Notes: a model not told the origin generated them from the sequence alone. A stretch of DNA of 64,000 bases from Mariniflexile sp. TRM1-10 (GCF_003425985.1 NZ_CP022985.1:1091501-1155500), one strand, 5' to 3'. Positions 37,788 to 48,050 are shown, numbered from the stretch's first letter. Made by a program: numbers and translations.

Positions 37788-38567
37788 TTAATTCCATTTG
37801 AACGCAAAATATTTACAAGCTTCATCTGTAGCGTTAGCAATACCATGTAATAACTGCGAGTTGGCAAAAAACAAATCGCCAGCGCTTCCTTTATAAACTT
37901 TACCATCAATAGTCATTTCGGCGTCACCCGATAACACTAAAATTATTTCAGTTTCAACATGTTTATGTGGTTTGTGACTTGGTCCTTTTTTATCAAGCTG
38001 TGTCACATGCATTTCAAAGCGTTCACACATGCTTGTTGGTCTATCGAAATATGCAATACCTCCTCCTTTTTCGCTTGGTTTAAAAACCAAACTATCTGCA
38101 TTATAAACCGTGGAACCACCATTTAAAATACCTCTTCCTATATCCATTGGTTTTTTAGACCTGTAACTCATTACATAATAGGTGAGATTGTCATTGCCCA
38201 CATTTTCAATAGCATGCACTTCCTTAGGCATAAACAAAACAACACTTCCCGGACCGATAATCTCACTTTTCCCTTCATTGGTTACTTTCATTAAACCTTC
38301 CTTGACAATAATAAGTTCTTCAATATCATCATTAGCATTGGGTTTATTGGGTTTGGCTCCTGGATATTGTGTTGTGGCATGAATTTCAAGATACTCAAAA
38401 TGAGGAGAAATACCTTCAAATATACTTCTTGTTTCTCTGTCTCCAAACTTATTAACTGGCAACTCCTCCCATACATATACACCATCTTTTATGGGTTGCA
38501 TTTGGGCATTAGTTGCAATAACAAAAAGCAGTAAGACACTTATTATTAATCTTTCCATAATCTTCAT
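37788..38567 (-). CDS. Exported bicupin protein
   Basis: 259 residues with an N-terminal signal (MERLIISVLLLFVIATNAQ) and two cupin barrels. Cupin 1 (about 60-140) is built around GLMKVTNEGKS and GPGSVVLFMPKEVH. Cupin 2 (about 180-255) has the metal-site pattern PSHKPHKHVETEIILVLSG and FFANSQLLHGI. Single-cupin KdgF linearises the unsaturated uronate left by pectate lyases, and this context suggests a related role. KdgF is normally cytoplasmic and has one cupin, so the assignment to that reaction is only an inference. Confidence 0.7.
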   Translation of the reverse strand: MKIMERLIISVLLLFVIATNAQMQPIKDGVYVWEELPVNKFGDRETRSIFEGISPHFEYLEIHATTQYPGAKPNKPNANDDIEELIIVKEGLMKVTNEGKSEIIGPGSVVLFMPKEVHAIENVGNDNLTYYVMSYRSKKPMDIGRGILNGGSTVYNADSLVFKPSEKGGGIAYFDRPTSMCERFEMHVTQLDKKGPSHKPHKHVETEIILVLSGDAEMTIDGKVYKGSAGDLFFANSQLLHGIANATDEACKYFAFKWN

Positions 38568-38679
38568 TTATAATATATAAAAACTCCTCTATGACTGGTT
38601 TGCCATCCATAAAAGCAATCATAATCACAAAACAAGGGCTTACTAAATCGGAATGGCATATTCAACTTTGCTTGTTAAA

Positions 38680-40221
38680 TTAATCAAGTTTTTTATAGAT
38701 AAAATTATCAAATTGTACGTTACCTTCTCCAAAGGCAAATAAACCAGCACGAAGACTCAGAAATTCTCCAAATACATTATGATTGAAACCACTTGCTTCA
38801 ATACTACGCTCTACACGAATCCAATCGTTACCATCTGCACTAAAATAAAAACTCACTTCATTTTCATCATTCAAAATCCGTAAAAACCCATGATTTCCCA
38901 ACGTATTATTTTCACTGATTTTTCGTTTTTGACGATTATAAACGCTGAACTTTTCATTGGAAACAGACACATGCATGTTAGCCACTTCGTTATAATACAA
39001 ACACAAACCCACCTCAACATTTCCATCTAATGTATATTCTACTTGAACTTCGTATTTTTTATCACTGCTATTTACCAGAAGCGGCGAACTATCTGCAAAT
39101 GATTTCCCTTCAGCTTTAAAGACCAATGTTCCTTCTTTAAATTCAACCCTATTAGGATTGTAGTCTTTATAAAACTGCCATTGCAAATTTAGTTTTTCAT
39201 TATCAAAATCATCACTAAGGCTATGCGATGCCTTAGAAACCTTTAATTGAGGCGCTTTGATATTATCTGATGCCTTAATACTATCCGGCACTTTAAACCA
39301 ACCATCTTCTGTCCATTCTATAGGAAGCATAAGCGTTTGTCTCCCTAAAGTTTGAAAGTTTTTTTCATAACCATGATACATAATCCACCAATTTCCGTTT
39401 ACATCATCAACTAAAGTACCATGACCTTGATTCCACCAACGTTCTCCCCTATTTTCTGTATGCACAATAGGATTATAAGGTGAATTTTCAAAAGGACCGT
39501 AAGGCGACTTAGCTCTAGCTGAAACTACCATATGTGCCGTGGCAGGACCCGCAGTACCACCTTCAGCAGTTATTAGATGGTAATAGCCATCTTTTACTGT
39601 TGACTTCGGCGATTCTAAACAAAAACATTCCGTACTCCATTCTTTAGGGAATTGCCAACCTTCATAATTAAAAACAGGGGTTTCAGCTGTTGCTAATCCA
39701 TCATCTGTCAATTTTACAACATATCCTTTTGAAAGGTATAAATAACGTATTCCTTTATCATCAACAACATGTCCAGGGTCTATAAACCCGCTTAACTTTA
39801 AATCGATTGGTTCACTCCAAGGTCCTAAAGGCGAATCGGCATAAACCACCCAATTGGTACCACCAGCAGGAAAATAGATGTAGTATTTACCGTTAACAAA
39901 AACCAAATCAGGCGCCCAAACAGACCCCACATTTTGGGTTAATGCATGCGAAATACGTTCCCAATGAATTAAATCGGTAGAATGCCAAACTATCAAACCG
40001 GGATAATAATTAAATGAGGAATGCGTCATATAATAATCGCTCCCAACACGTACTATAGATGGATCGGGATAATCACCACCTAAAATAGGGTTTGAATATA
40101 CCGCTTCTTCTTTTGCTTCTTCGGGTTGGAGTTGCTTTTCATTTTTACAGTTTACCAGCGTCATTGCCAATAAAAGCATCAGCATGAAATGCAATATTGA
40201 GTTTACTCTTATTTTAATCAT
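38680..40221 (-). CDS. GH43 glycosidase with C-terminal ConA-like domain
   Basis: A 513-residue lipoprotein (LVNC, Cys25). The five-bladed propeller begins NPILGGDYPDPSIVRVG with the general base at Asp53. The pKa-modulating Asp is in GFIDPGHVVDD and the acid Glu in CLESPKSTVKDG. The C-terminal 180 residues (LNLQWQFYKDYNPNRVEF, FSADGNDWIRVERS) resemble the DUF1349/ConA-like module of beta-xylosidases and arabinofuranosidases. It likely trims arabinose or xylose side chains of pectin (it lies in the pectin operon). The 112-bp gap downstream to the bicupin gene is the largest inside the operon. Confidence 0.87.
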   Translation of the reverse strand: MIKIRVNSILHFMLMLLLAMTLVNCKNEKQLQPEEAKEEAVYSNPILGGDYPDPSIVRVGSDYYMTHSSFNYYPGLIVWHSTDLIHWERISHALTQNVGSVWAPDLVFVNGKYYIYFPAGGTNWVVYADSPLGPWSEPIDLKLSGFIDPGHVVDDKGIRYLYLSKGYVVKLTDDGLATAETPVFNYEGWQFPKEWSTECFCLESPKSTVKDGYYHLITAEGGTAGPATAHMVVSARAKSPYGPFENSPYNPIVHTENRGERWWNQGHGTLVDDVNGNWWIMYHGYEKNFQTLGRQTLMLPIEWTEDGWFKVPDSIKASDNIKAPQLKVSKASHSLSDDFDNEKLNLQWQFYKDYNPNRVEFKEGTLVFKAEGKSFADSSPLLVNSSDKKYEVQVEYTLDGNVEVGLCLYYNEVANMHVSVSNEKFSVYNRQKRKISENNTLGNHGFLRILNDENEVSFYFSADGNDWIRVERSIEASGFNHNVFGEFLSLRAGLFAFGEGNVQFDNFIYKKLD

Positions 40222-40246
40222 GTTTTTTTAATGTTTGATGAACGAA

Positions 40247-42793
40247 TTAAAACCATTTTATTTTTAAATCTTTTATTAAGGTTGCTCCACTACCAACAGT
40301 GCCTGTGTGCTGAAAACTTACACCACCATATTGGTTAGGAGTAATTTCAGCTTGCATATTTACAACTTTCACAACTTTAGAATCGTGTTCTGTAAAATAA
40401 TCATCTATATTTTCAGCATGCACTATTAGTTTATTGTTTTTTATTTCAACCGTGATTTTACAATTAGGGCGGTAACAAGATGTTGAAACAGGCTCACTTA
40501 TTGGTGTTGCTATTCCATTTTCATATGTCATTAAAACAAAATCGACGGCATCGCTATACTTGGTAGTTCTAATCAAACGCAGTGCGTAACCATTCATTTG
40601 TTTAATATCCATTTTTATACCAACATCCATATACTGTGCTCTGGCACTACTAAACCCTTGACCTGCTGTTTTAGACGGTATGGCAGTAAAACTAATTTTC
40701 ATATCACCAAATACTTTTCCAACAGGTGAATAACGCATACGCGCACCTTTGGTGTTTTGTACAAAGCCCCAATTATTGGCCGCTCCATTAATGCCTTCAC
40801 CATAATACCAAGGGTCTCGACTGTTATCTGCTTCCCAATTAAATTCTTGGGTATCTAAAGGCGCATAACTATCAAGTGTCCAAAATCCGGGAAGTATTTC
40901 AGGTTGGTATTTAGCCGACATGTGTTCTAAATCTGGCACTAAAACTCTGGAATTATTTTTTACGTCTTTTGCTGTAATAGCCTGTTTAAAAACGGTTGTT
41001 TTAGGAGTGCCATAATTACAACGAAGATGTTTTGGCGATACGCTTGCCATGATGTAATAACCAATATCCCCTATAGAAAGTTGATAGGTTTTCATTGGAT
41101 TGTTGAACCTTGAAACAGCGACCTCTATGGGATGGCTTCCCTTGGTGTCTTTACAGCGATACCAGCTAACAAACGACTCATCTTTAAAAGTCATATCTAA
41201 ACTATAATCCAGTTGTAGATTACCTTCTTTGGATTTAGTGACTTCTGGAAGTTTTGTAAATGACGGCGGATCTATAAATGAAGGTGCTATATATAATACA
41301 CTAGCCGATTCTAAACCTGACGGGGTTGATGCCGTAATAGTAACTTCTTTAGTTTCATTTTCATCATTTTTAGGTATAACTAGACTAGTTCCATCTTTAT
41401 TAAGTTGCAGTTCAATAAATGCTTGATATTCATTTGCAATTGTCCATGATATTCTTTCGCCTTTTAATTCATAATTACCGAAACGGTTAACAATTGTATT
41501 CAGAAGTAAACGGTCTTTACCCGTTTCCAATGTTTGTTGTGTCGGCTTAACAATTAATTGTGTCGGAATCTTAGAATAGTCTTTCCCTGCTTCATTTTCG
41601 GCCGCTTCAACAATGGGCTTAATTCCCATGGGATCCCAATCATCGTTTCCTCTCAACAAATTGTATGTATTATAAACCACCTTATTTTTAAATTCAAAAC
41701 GGTAAGCATTTAAAACGTCTTTGCCTGTCATATCAACAGTCGCAAAAGCATCGTCTTTACCAATAAAGATAGGGTTGGCATTTAAACTTACATTATATTG
41801 GTAATAACGAGCCTCTTTATCAGGAATGTCTCGCCAGCCTATATAGTTTAAATGTTCACCAACAAATCTCGTATCTACAAGGGTTACGGTGCCACCTGCT
41901 TTTACAAAATATTGATTTCCTCGGGTGTACGAATTAATATCACAATTTAGAAATACTGCCCCCGTATCGTTGGTTCTGTAAAATGGTTTTGATGAATAAA
42001 AATCAAACGTACAATTAAGATAAACAGCTCGACCATTAAGGGCATCATCGGTCATTTCAAAATGACAGCCTTCAAAAAGTGTGCGTTTACTTCCCCAAAA
42101 AGGTCCCAAATTCAATCTACTTATAAACCGTGTATTGCGAGCCACCACCTTATCGCCATCAGAAAAAATAAGCTGTGCCTGCACAATGGCTGACCCACGT
42201 TTTTCTCTATTTAACTTAGGGTTTGGCTTATAAACCAAATCTATATTACAATAATTTCCAAAGGTGACATTTTCAGCATGAGTACCATTGCCTTTAATAT
42301 TTAGCATGGTAAAATTTCCTTTAGCACCCATGGTTTGTCCGCGATTACTGGCTATAATAACATGTTCTGGATTATCTGTTAAACCTTGAAACTTTAACCA
42401 CTCGCAATTAATTTCTAATCCAAAAGGTGTATTTTCATTTTCTTTAGGTAATCTAATTTCAGGATCATCTGGATTATCTACCCAATATACCCAAGGCGCG
42501 ATGTATAAAACCATTGGTGAGGCTTCTGTTCCATTGGTCAAATACTTTGAAGCTTCATTTATTGAATTGTAAACATATTTATATTTTGAAGCTTCTTCGT
42601 TTGAAAGTTGTCCATCAATAAAAAAGGCCCTAGAACCCAGTTCTATTTTTTCACCTTTGTATACAATATGATTCTTATTAAATTCTAAACCTTGGTATAA
42701 ATTACCTTTATGCTGTGCAAAAACTGTAAACATTTTGCATTGAAAGAGTATAAAACCAATCAATACTATTTTTAACAGTTGATGCACAGACAT
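40247..42793 (-). CDS. Divergent pectinesterase-like beta-helix protein
   Basis: 848 residues, secreted (signal up to about residue 27). Residues about 70-350 read like a CE8-type right-handed helix: VYNSINEASKYL, VIIASNRGQTMGAKGNFTML, GSAIVQAQLIFSDGDKVVARN, RTLFEGCHFEM. However, the methylesterase signatures QDTLY and DFIFG seen in the PL10-CE8 fusion are absent; FKGCHF-type and DALNGRAVYLNCTFDFY segments stand there instead. The C-terminal half has Ig-like and ConA-like parts ending IKDLKIKWF. It could be a pectin-binding protein, a lyase with other residues, or an esterase with altered chemistry. Its operon position supports a pectin role. Confidence 0.65.
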   Translation of the reverse strand: MSVHQLLKIVLIGFILFQCKMFTVFAQHKGNLYQGLEFNKNHIVYKGEKIELGSRAFFIDGQLSNEEASKYKYVYNSINEASKYLTNGTEASPMVLYIAPWVYWVDNPDDPEIRLPKENENTPFGLEINCEWLKFQGLTDNPEHVIIASNRGQTMGAKGNFTMLNIKGNGTHAENVTFGNYCNIDLVYKPNPKLNREKRGSAIVQAQLIFSDGDKVVARNTRFISRLNLGPFWGSKRTLFEGCHFEMTDDALNGRAVYLNCTFDFYSSKPFYRTNDTGAVFLNCDINSYTRGNQYFVKAGGTVTLVDTRFVGEHLNYIGWRDIPDKEARYYQYNVSLNANPIFIGKDDAFATVDMTGKDVLNAYRFEFKNKVVYNTYNLLRGNDDWDPMGIKPIVEAAENEAGKDYSKIPTQLIVKPTQQTLETGKDRLLLNTIVNRFGNYELKGERISWTIANEYQAFIELQLNKDGTSLVIPKNDENETKEVTITASTPSGLESASVLYIAPSFIDPPSFTKLPEVTKSKEGNLQLDYSLDMTFKDESFVSWYRCKDTKGSHPIEVAVSRFNNPMKTYQLSIGDIGYYIMASVSPKHLRCNYGTPKTTVFKQAITAKDVKNNSRVLVPDLEHMSAKYQPEILPGFWTLDSYAPLDTQEFNWEADNSRDPWYYGEGINGAANNWGFVQNTKGARMRYSPVGKVFGDMKISFTAIPSKTAGQGFSSARAQYMDVGIKMDIKQMNGYALRLIRTTKYSDAVDFVLMTYENGIATPISEPVSTSCYRPNCKITVEIKNNKLIVHAENIDDYFTEHDSKVVKVVNMQAEITPNQYGGVSFQHTGTVGSGATLIKDLKIKWF

Positions 42794-42813
42794 ATTTTTT
42801 TGGTTTGTAAAAA

Positions 42814-45579
42814 CTATTCTATGATGATTTTTTGAGTGTGTAAAACTTGTTTCGTACTAGATTCATATACTTTTAAAATGAATACGCCACGGGCATTTAA
42901 TGTTATGTTTTGAGTGTTTCCACCCTCAATAAAACCTTTTGAAACTTCTTTTCCTAGTATATCAAAAATCTTGAATTCCGATGGATTAGCACCATTTTTC
43001 ATCTTGATTGAAAAAGTCCCTTTATTAGGAATTGGCCAAACCTTAATTTCGGCTAGGTTTTTCTTTTCAACTGATAAGGCTAAATCATAGCCATTAAGAA
43101 TATTTACTGTACGTGTCATGCTATCTCCAGCCGAATCCGTAACAGTAAATTTAAAAGCCCCTAAACCTGATGCCGTTGGTGTAAATTCCACAATATCACC
43201 AACTAAGTTAGCCGTTCCGTTTACAACATCGGACACGACATACGAAATACCACTTGTAAACCCTCTTGATAATTGTTGAATATTAACATCTACTTTTGCG
43301 CCAGTTGCTGTGCTATAATGTGGTTGATCCATCCATTGTAAATAATAATCAAGGTTGGTATAACCATCTGAATTGGTATCGGCGTTAGAGTCCGAAAAAT
43401 CACCAGCAGGTGAGTTTATATTTGTTCCAATAATAGTTTCCCACCAATTTGGTAAGCCATCGTTATCTGAATCCCAATCGGAAGCTCTGGTTATAACTGG
43501 ATAATTTTCATATTCATAATCAGATGACGTATCCGGAAAACCTTTTTTACCAGTTACACTTCCAACAACAGTATAAGTTCCTGTTAAGGTCTCATTAATC
43601 ATTCTTTGATCATGATCATCAAAAACCGGTTGGGTACAACCTACGTCTGAAAGTACTATTTTATAAGCTTCTCCTGCAGACTGTGTGGTTACATACGAAG
43701 GAAAGAAAGGTGCATCAACAAACGTTTCATAATTAACTACGGCACCGTTTGATAACTTAATTCTTCTTCCAGCTTCTTGATTACTTTCATCAAAACGACC
43801 AGGCATCACGTTACCATTAAAATAACACCTTTGCATACCTGTACCAGTCCCTTCGTGATCTGCCGTAAAAGCATAAAATAAAGTTGAACCTGCACCAGGT
43901 TTATAGTAATTATTTACAAAATTTATCTCTTTTGTTCCTCCATCGGTTGTTCTAGAGCCCCAATTATAAACTACATTATTAGTAACATCCATTCTACCTG
44001 CATAAGCGCCACTTCCATCTAAACCACCACCTAAGCTCCAGTTACGTCCATAATTATGTGCTAATAAATTATGGTGAAAAGAACCAATATCGCCACCAAT
44101 AGTTGCTGCATAACCATGCTCTGTCCCTACTGGGTAATTTTGGTGTCCTGCCGCATTTAAAGCTTCGGAAATTAAAGTACGTTGTAGCGTGATATTATGA
44201 GCACCACGAGAACTAAAAGATTCATCAATAGTCCAACTTATAGAGCAATGGTCAATAATACTATGGTTGGCACCTGTTAATCCCATACCATCATACGTTG
44301 GACCAGCTCCCAATCGAACTCTAATATTTTGAACAACATTATCGTTTCCAGTTATACCAAAAGGCGCCGATCTGATAGTAATGCCTTTTCCAGGTGCTGT
44401 TTGACCTGCAATAGTAACATAAGGCTGACTTGAAACTAATCGCGAGCTAAGTTGAATGATACCAGACACATTAAAAACAATCGTTCTTGGCCCTATATTA
44501 TTGGTGACTGCCTCACGTAAACTTCCAGGACCACTATCATTTAAATTAGTTACAACAACCACTTTACCTCCACGACCACCACGTGCAAAACGCCCATAGC
44601 CTTCTGCGCCTGGAAAAGCTAGTTGTGCGGGTCTAAAACGCCATACATAACCTTTTACAACATCGTTATTTTCTAAAACTTCATCAATTCTCCAGTAGTA
44701 AGTTTCACCAGTATATAAACCGTTTACTTGATAAGAAGCATTTGCTTGTAATTGATTACCTTTATACTCAGGAGATGCTGTAGTTGCTGCATCAACCGAT
44801 GCCAAACTAGTTCCAAAATAAATATTATGTGATACGGCATTGACAGCAGGCGTCCATTGTAACAATGTATTTCCAGAGTTTAACTCTACATGCTCATTAT
44901 TATGAGCTGGAATTGGATCTGTGGCTTGGTTAAAAATATTGGGGGTATTTAATTCAAACCCGTTTAGCATTACATTTTTTATGCTTTCAGAACCAGAAGT
45001 TTCAGCAGCAAAAAGGACAACGACATCTATACCTGTTGTAGCTTGTATATTTAAATATACCGATTTTGCAGAAGCAGTTGTTAATGCCCTAACCGTAGGC
45101 ATAGCATCGTCTTCCACCAAATTTCCATCAACAGAAACATCAATAGGACTAAAAGTGTTGGTATCTGGACTATCAACTGCATTTAAAAAAGCTAATAGTG
45201 TATGTGCTCCTGTTTCCAAACCACTTATACGAAGTTCAATTTGACCTCCTTGATTGGCAGTTCCACTTTTTACCGTAAGGCCATCACAAACCAATCTAGC
45301 ATAATAAGGTGCTTGAATTCCTGTTTTGTACCAATTAGTTCCCAATTCATCACCATTGCTACCTACTTTTGAAACAGTAAATGTCACACCGTTCACCGCC
45401 ATTGAAGCCGAAGTTCCTGAAGCTACAACCCAAGGTGTATAATCGGGTTCTCCAACTTCACTTGTACTTCTAGCCGCTTGGTCAAAATCTATTTTTACTA
45501 TGGGGTTTTGTGCATAAACACCAAAAAGAGAGGTAAAAAATAGAATCAATATGAGTTTAATTTTGTAATTTCTTAGCAT
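42814..45579 (-). CDS. PL1-family pectate lyase with T9SS sorting domain
   Basis: A 921-residue secreted modular enzyme. Order: signal (to about 23), a malectin- or CBM-like beta-sandwich (about 27-210), an FnIII-like linker (about 225-320), PL1 beta-helix (about 325-690; FPGAEGYGRFARGGRGG, GSLREAV, FNVSGIIQL, CSISWTIDESFSSRG), a calcium-type DSDNDGLPNWWE / NSDGYTNLDYYLQW segment, an Ig-like region, and a T9SS type A domain (VWPIPNKGTFSI ... QKIIIE). It should be exported to the surface or medium and cut polygalacturonate by beta-elimination. Confidence 0.9.
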   Translation of the reverse strand: MLRNYKIKLILILFFTSLFGVYAQNPIVKIDFDQAARSTSEVGEPDYTPWVVASGTSASMAVNGVTFTVSKVGSNGDELGTNWYKTGIQAPYYARLVCDGLTVKSGTANQGGQIELRISGLETGAHTLLAFLNAVDSPDTNTFSPIDVSVDGNLVEDDAMPTVRALTTASAKSVYLNIQATTGIDVVVLFAAETSGSESIKNVMLNGFELNTPNIFNQATDPIPAHNNEHVELNSGNTLLQWTPAVNAVSHNIYFGTSLASVDAATTASPEYKGNQLQANASYQVNGLYTGETYYWRIDEVLENNDVVKGYVWRFRPAQLAFPGAEGYGRFARGGRGGKVVVVTNLNDSGPGSLREAVTNNIGPRTIVFNVSGIIQLSSRLVSSQPYVTIAGQTAPGKGITIRSAPFGITGNDNVVQNIRVRLGAGPTYDGMGLTGANHSIIDHCSISWTIDESFSSRGAHNITLQRTLISEALNAAGHQNYPVGTEHGYAATIGGDIGSFHHNLLAHNYGRNWSLGGGLDGSGAYAGRMDVTNNVVYNWGSRTTDGGTKEINFVNNYYKPGAGSTLFYAFTADHEGTGTGMQRCYFNGNVMPGRFDESNQEAGRRIKLSNGAVVNYETFVDAPFFPSYVTTQSAGEAYKIVLSDVGCTQPVFDDHDQRMINETLTGTYTVVGSVTGKKGFPDTSSDYEYENYPVITRASDWDSDNDGLPNWWETIIGTNINSPAGDFSDSNADTNSDGYTNLDYYLQWMDQPHYSTATGAKVDVNIQQLSRGFTSGISYVVSDVVNGTANLVGDIVEFTPTASGLGAFKFTVTDSAGDSMTRTVNILNGYDLALSVEKKNLAEIKVWPIPNKGTFSIKMKNGANPSEFKIFDILGKEVSKGFIEGGNTQNITLNARGVFILKVYESSTKQVLHTQKIIIE

Positions 45580-45604
45580 TGTTTTTTTAATTTAATTTTT
45601 AGCA

Positions 45605-47200
45605 TTATTTATTTAGAATTTCAATAGATTGCATGTAGTTGACTAACAACTTCATGTTTTTAATATAAGTTCCTGTCGATATATATTTTTGATCTGTTGT
45701 ATCTGGATAAGGCGAGGTATCCGTTTCATCTCCAACTCTTGTTGTTGCATAAGCATTGGTTGCTTCAGTATTTACACCGTCGCCAATATAAGGGTTGCTT
45801 ATAAATGCATGATCTGAAAGCCAACGATTTTGACTGTCAAGTTGTTCAACCACCTCTACAATTTCAGATTCATCAATTTTAAAATTGAATAGGTACCTAT
45901 TTAAATCGTAATAGCTTTGAGGTGTTTCTTTATATTTAAATTCCTGTGGTTTTAAAGGTGAATCTTTGGTGACCTCTCCAACTGTAAGTTTTAAAACTTT
46001 CTCATAGTCATCTTTCAATTCCTGAATATTTACAAATCCTTTTCCATAATAATGAGATAATAAATCCAAATCATTATCATCTACATAATACGTTCCATAT
46101 CTTACGTTTGAACCTTTACGGTGCACATACATTGGTTTATTCGTTTTAACATCAACAAATGTTGGGTGGGTACGATGCCCTTCTATTTTATCTTTCGGCA
46201 GTTTGGTTTCTTCCAACCATTTAATAGCTTTTGGTATCCCTTCTAGAAATTGTTTATCTCCTGTTAATTGATAAAACTTTATTAAAAGAAGTGCGTTTTC
46301 GCAGGTGGCACTGGGCAAATAAGCCGCAGGTTCATAAGTTCTTGCACTGGCTACTTCCATTTTCATATTTATCTGTTGTCCCCAAGCACCACAACTCGCT
46401 TGGGATATTCTATAAAAATTCATGCCTCGATATATAGGATCCAGAAAACGCTCTTGACCCAATACTAAATAACACTGCATTAAAAAATTAATGTTTTCCC
46501 AAATAACGTCATCATTAAATGTGTAAAATGATGAATAGTCTGGAAATCCCTGTTTATCAAAATCATACCGCAAAGGATAGCGTTGTGGCCAACCGCCGTT
46601 AGGATATTGGCTTTTCAAAATAAATTCCAAAGCTTTATCTAAAGCGGGTTTATAAACTGCATCCATTTTTTCTAAATACATTCTTAAAAGAAATCGAGCA
46701 GCATCTGTTGTTACATCATCGTCAAATGTTGAGTTTCCATAATAATGCTGAAATTCCTCTAAACGCCATCCATTTTTCCCTATGGTGTTGTACCACTGTT
46801 TAAGCGAACGATCTCCTGCAAAATCAATCATATAATTCCAACCGCCTTCATGGCTTTGCCCCCAAATTATGGCATTGGCAGCTTTTTGAGCCGCTTTGTA
46901 ATAGTATTCATTCTGTGTAACTTGATAAGCATCTAAAAATACATGTCCCATACTAATGGTTCCTGGATGTTGAAGCCAAATCATGGTTTTATACGCCTCC
47001 ATTTCTCCCCATTGACGAGAGAAATCGGGCATGTAATACCAAACATAACCACCGTTGACACTAACATCTTCTACCATAAACTCTGTAGCTTTTAACATAG
47101 TTTCTGAAACCAGTTCTTTAGACATTTTTGGTTGTGCAAATAACTTTAACCCAAAAACTAGAAATGGCAAAACAAATACAATGTGGTTAGATGGCTTCAT
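45605..47200 (-). CDS. PL10-family pectate lyase
   Basis: 531 residues with a signal peptide ending LKLFAQ. The alpha-helical toroid motifs match the PL10 domain of the neighbouring fusion: WGQSHEGGWNYMIDFAG, FDDDVTTDAARFLLRMY, KSQYPNGGWPQRYPL, YTFNDDVIWENINFL. It has no esterase domain; the C-terminal 130 residues extend the fold (HKYISTGTYIKNMKLLVNYM-like end). It is second in the operon and should make unsaturated oligogalacturonates. Confidence 0.88.
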   Translation of the reverse strand: MKPSNHIVFVLPFLVFGLKLFAQPKMSKELVSETMLKATEFMVEDVSVNGGYVWYYMPDFSRQWGEMEAYKTMIWLQHPGTISMGHVFLDAYQVTQNEYYYKAAQKAANAIIWGQSHEGGWNYMIDFAGDRSLKQWYNTIGKNGWRLEEFQHYYGNSTFDDDVTTDAARFLLRMYLEKMDAVYKPALDKALEFILKSQYPNGGWPQRYPLRYDFDKQGFPDYSSFYTFNDDVIWENINFLMQCYLVLGQERFLDPIYRGMNFYRISQASCGAWGQQINMKMEVASARTYEPAAYLPSATCENALLLIKFYQLTGDKQFLEGIPKAIKWLEETKLPKDKIEGHRTHPTFVDVKTNKPMYVHRKGSNVRYGTYYVDDNDLDLLSHYYGKGFVNIQELKDDYEKVLKLTVGEVTKDSPLKPQEFKYKETPQSYYDLNRYLFNFKIDESEIVEVVEQLDSQNRWLSDHAFISNPYIGDGVNTEATNAYATTRVGDETDTSPYPDTTDQKYISTGTYIKNMKLLVNYMQSIEILNK

Positions 47201-47223
47201 TAATACTTAGTTTATTCAATACT

Positions 47224-47904
47224 TTACAACTTAAAAGCCATAAAGTCTTCTGATTTTAATTGTTTTGGGGTAACTCTTATTTTATATATACTTCCTTTAA
47301 ACCAAGAGCGTTTATTTAGTCTTACTCCTACTGAACTTTGTCCTGTTTCGATAGGACTAAAAGAAAAAGGTTCTGTTAGTTCAAGATTTCCATTGACGTA
47401 AGTACTAAGACTGTTTTTAGCAACCACTAAAGCCACATGGTACCATTGCCCTAACGGATGGATTAATTTCTCGTCAATCAGCGCTAACTTATTTCCTTCT
47501 GAAGCCACAAAACCATCAAAATACCAATGACCATCTATAGCACGAATTTCCAGTAACATTCTATCACCAGACACGTCGCCCATGTGCACCACCCGTTGTT
47601 CAAAATCGCCATTAGTTGAAGGCATAAAAATCATTTCAATAGTAAATTCCTCCATGCCCACTAATGGCATTACATCTAAAAACAATGCATCATCAACACC
47701 ATCAAATAAAACAGCTTCACCAAAAGGTGAATTAACTATTTGAGGATGCCCACTTATTTCAATTTCCTTGGAACCTTCATTAAGCAATTGTACTGACACC
47801 CACTCAACCTCTGAATTTTGACCATTTAAAATAAAAGAACCGCTCAAAAAGAACACACTAATTAACGTTTCTAATGGCTTTGTTCTGTTGAATTTTAATT
47901 TCAT
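47224..47904 (-). CDS. Secreted LamG/ConA-like domain protein
   Basis: 226 residues with a signal peptide (FFLSGSFILNGQ). The rest is one LamG-type jelly roll: FGEAVLFDGVDDALFLD, FTIEMIFMP, QWYHVALVVAKNSLSTYVNGNLE, FKGSIYKIRVTPKQL. There is no catalytic motif. It is the first gene of the pectin operon, 23 bp ahead of PL10, and probably binds glycan or a partner enzyme. Its promoter carries the operator-like palindrome at 48051. Confidence 0.8.
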   Translation of the reverse strand: MKLKFNRTKPLETLISVFFLSGSFILNGQNSEVEWVSVQLLNEGSKEIEISGHPQIVNSPFGEAVLFDGVDDALFLDVMPLVGMEEFTIEMIFMPSTNGDFEQRVVHMGDVSGDRMLLEIRAIDGHWYFDGFVASEGNKLALIDEKLIHPLGQWYHVALVVAKNSLSTYVNGNLELTEPFSFSPIETGQSSVGVRLNKRSWFKGSIYKIRVTPKQLKSEDFMAFKL

Positions 47905-47946
47905 AAAGACTTATCCAAAGATTATTTTTACTCGATAATCGAGATT

Positions 47947-48015
47947 TGAATGCTCCAAGGCTTGCCTCGAATTTTTGATGTTCTTTCTATAAATGCCTCA
48001 TGGGCTTGCCCCGAG
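47947..48015 (-). repeat. Two imperfect direct repeats in leader region
   Basis: Two copies of an about 24-nt unit (47947-47971 and 47990-48015), sharing AATGC, a CA-GG block, CTTGCC and CGA, lie between the promoter and the LamG gene. They are followed towards the gene by the palindrome CTCGATAATCGAG. They look like REP-type debris, or they may be part of the leader RNA. No function can be claimed. Confidence 0.45.
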
Positions 48016-48050
48016 ATAGTTGATTATCAATCTAAATCGAAAAAATCAAT

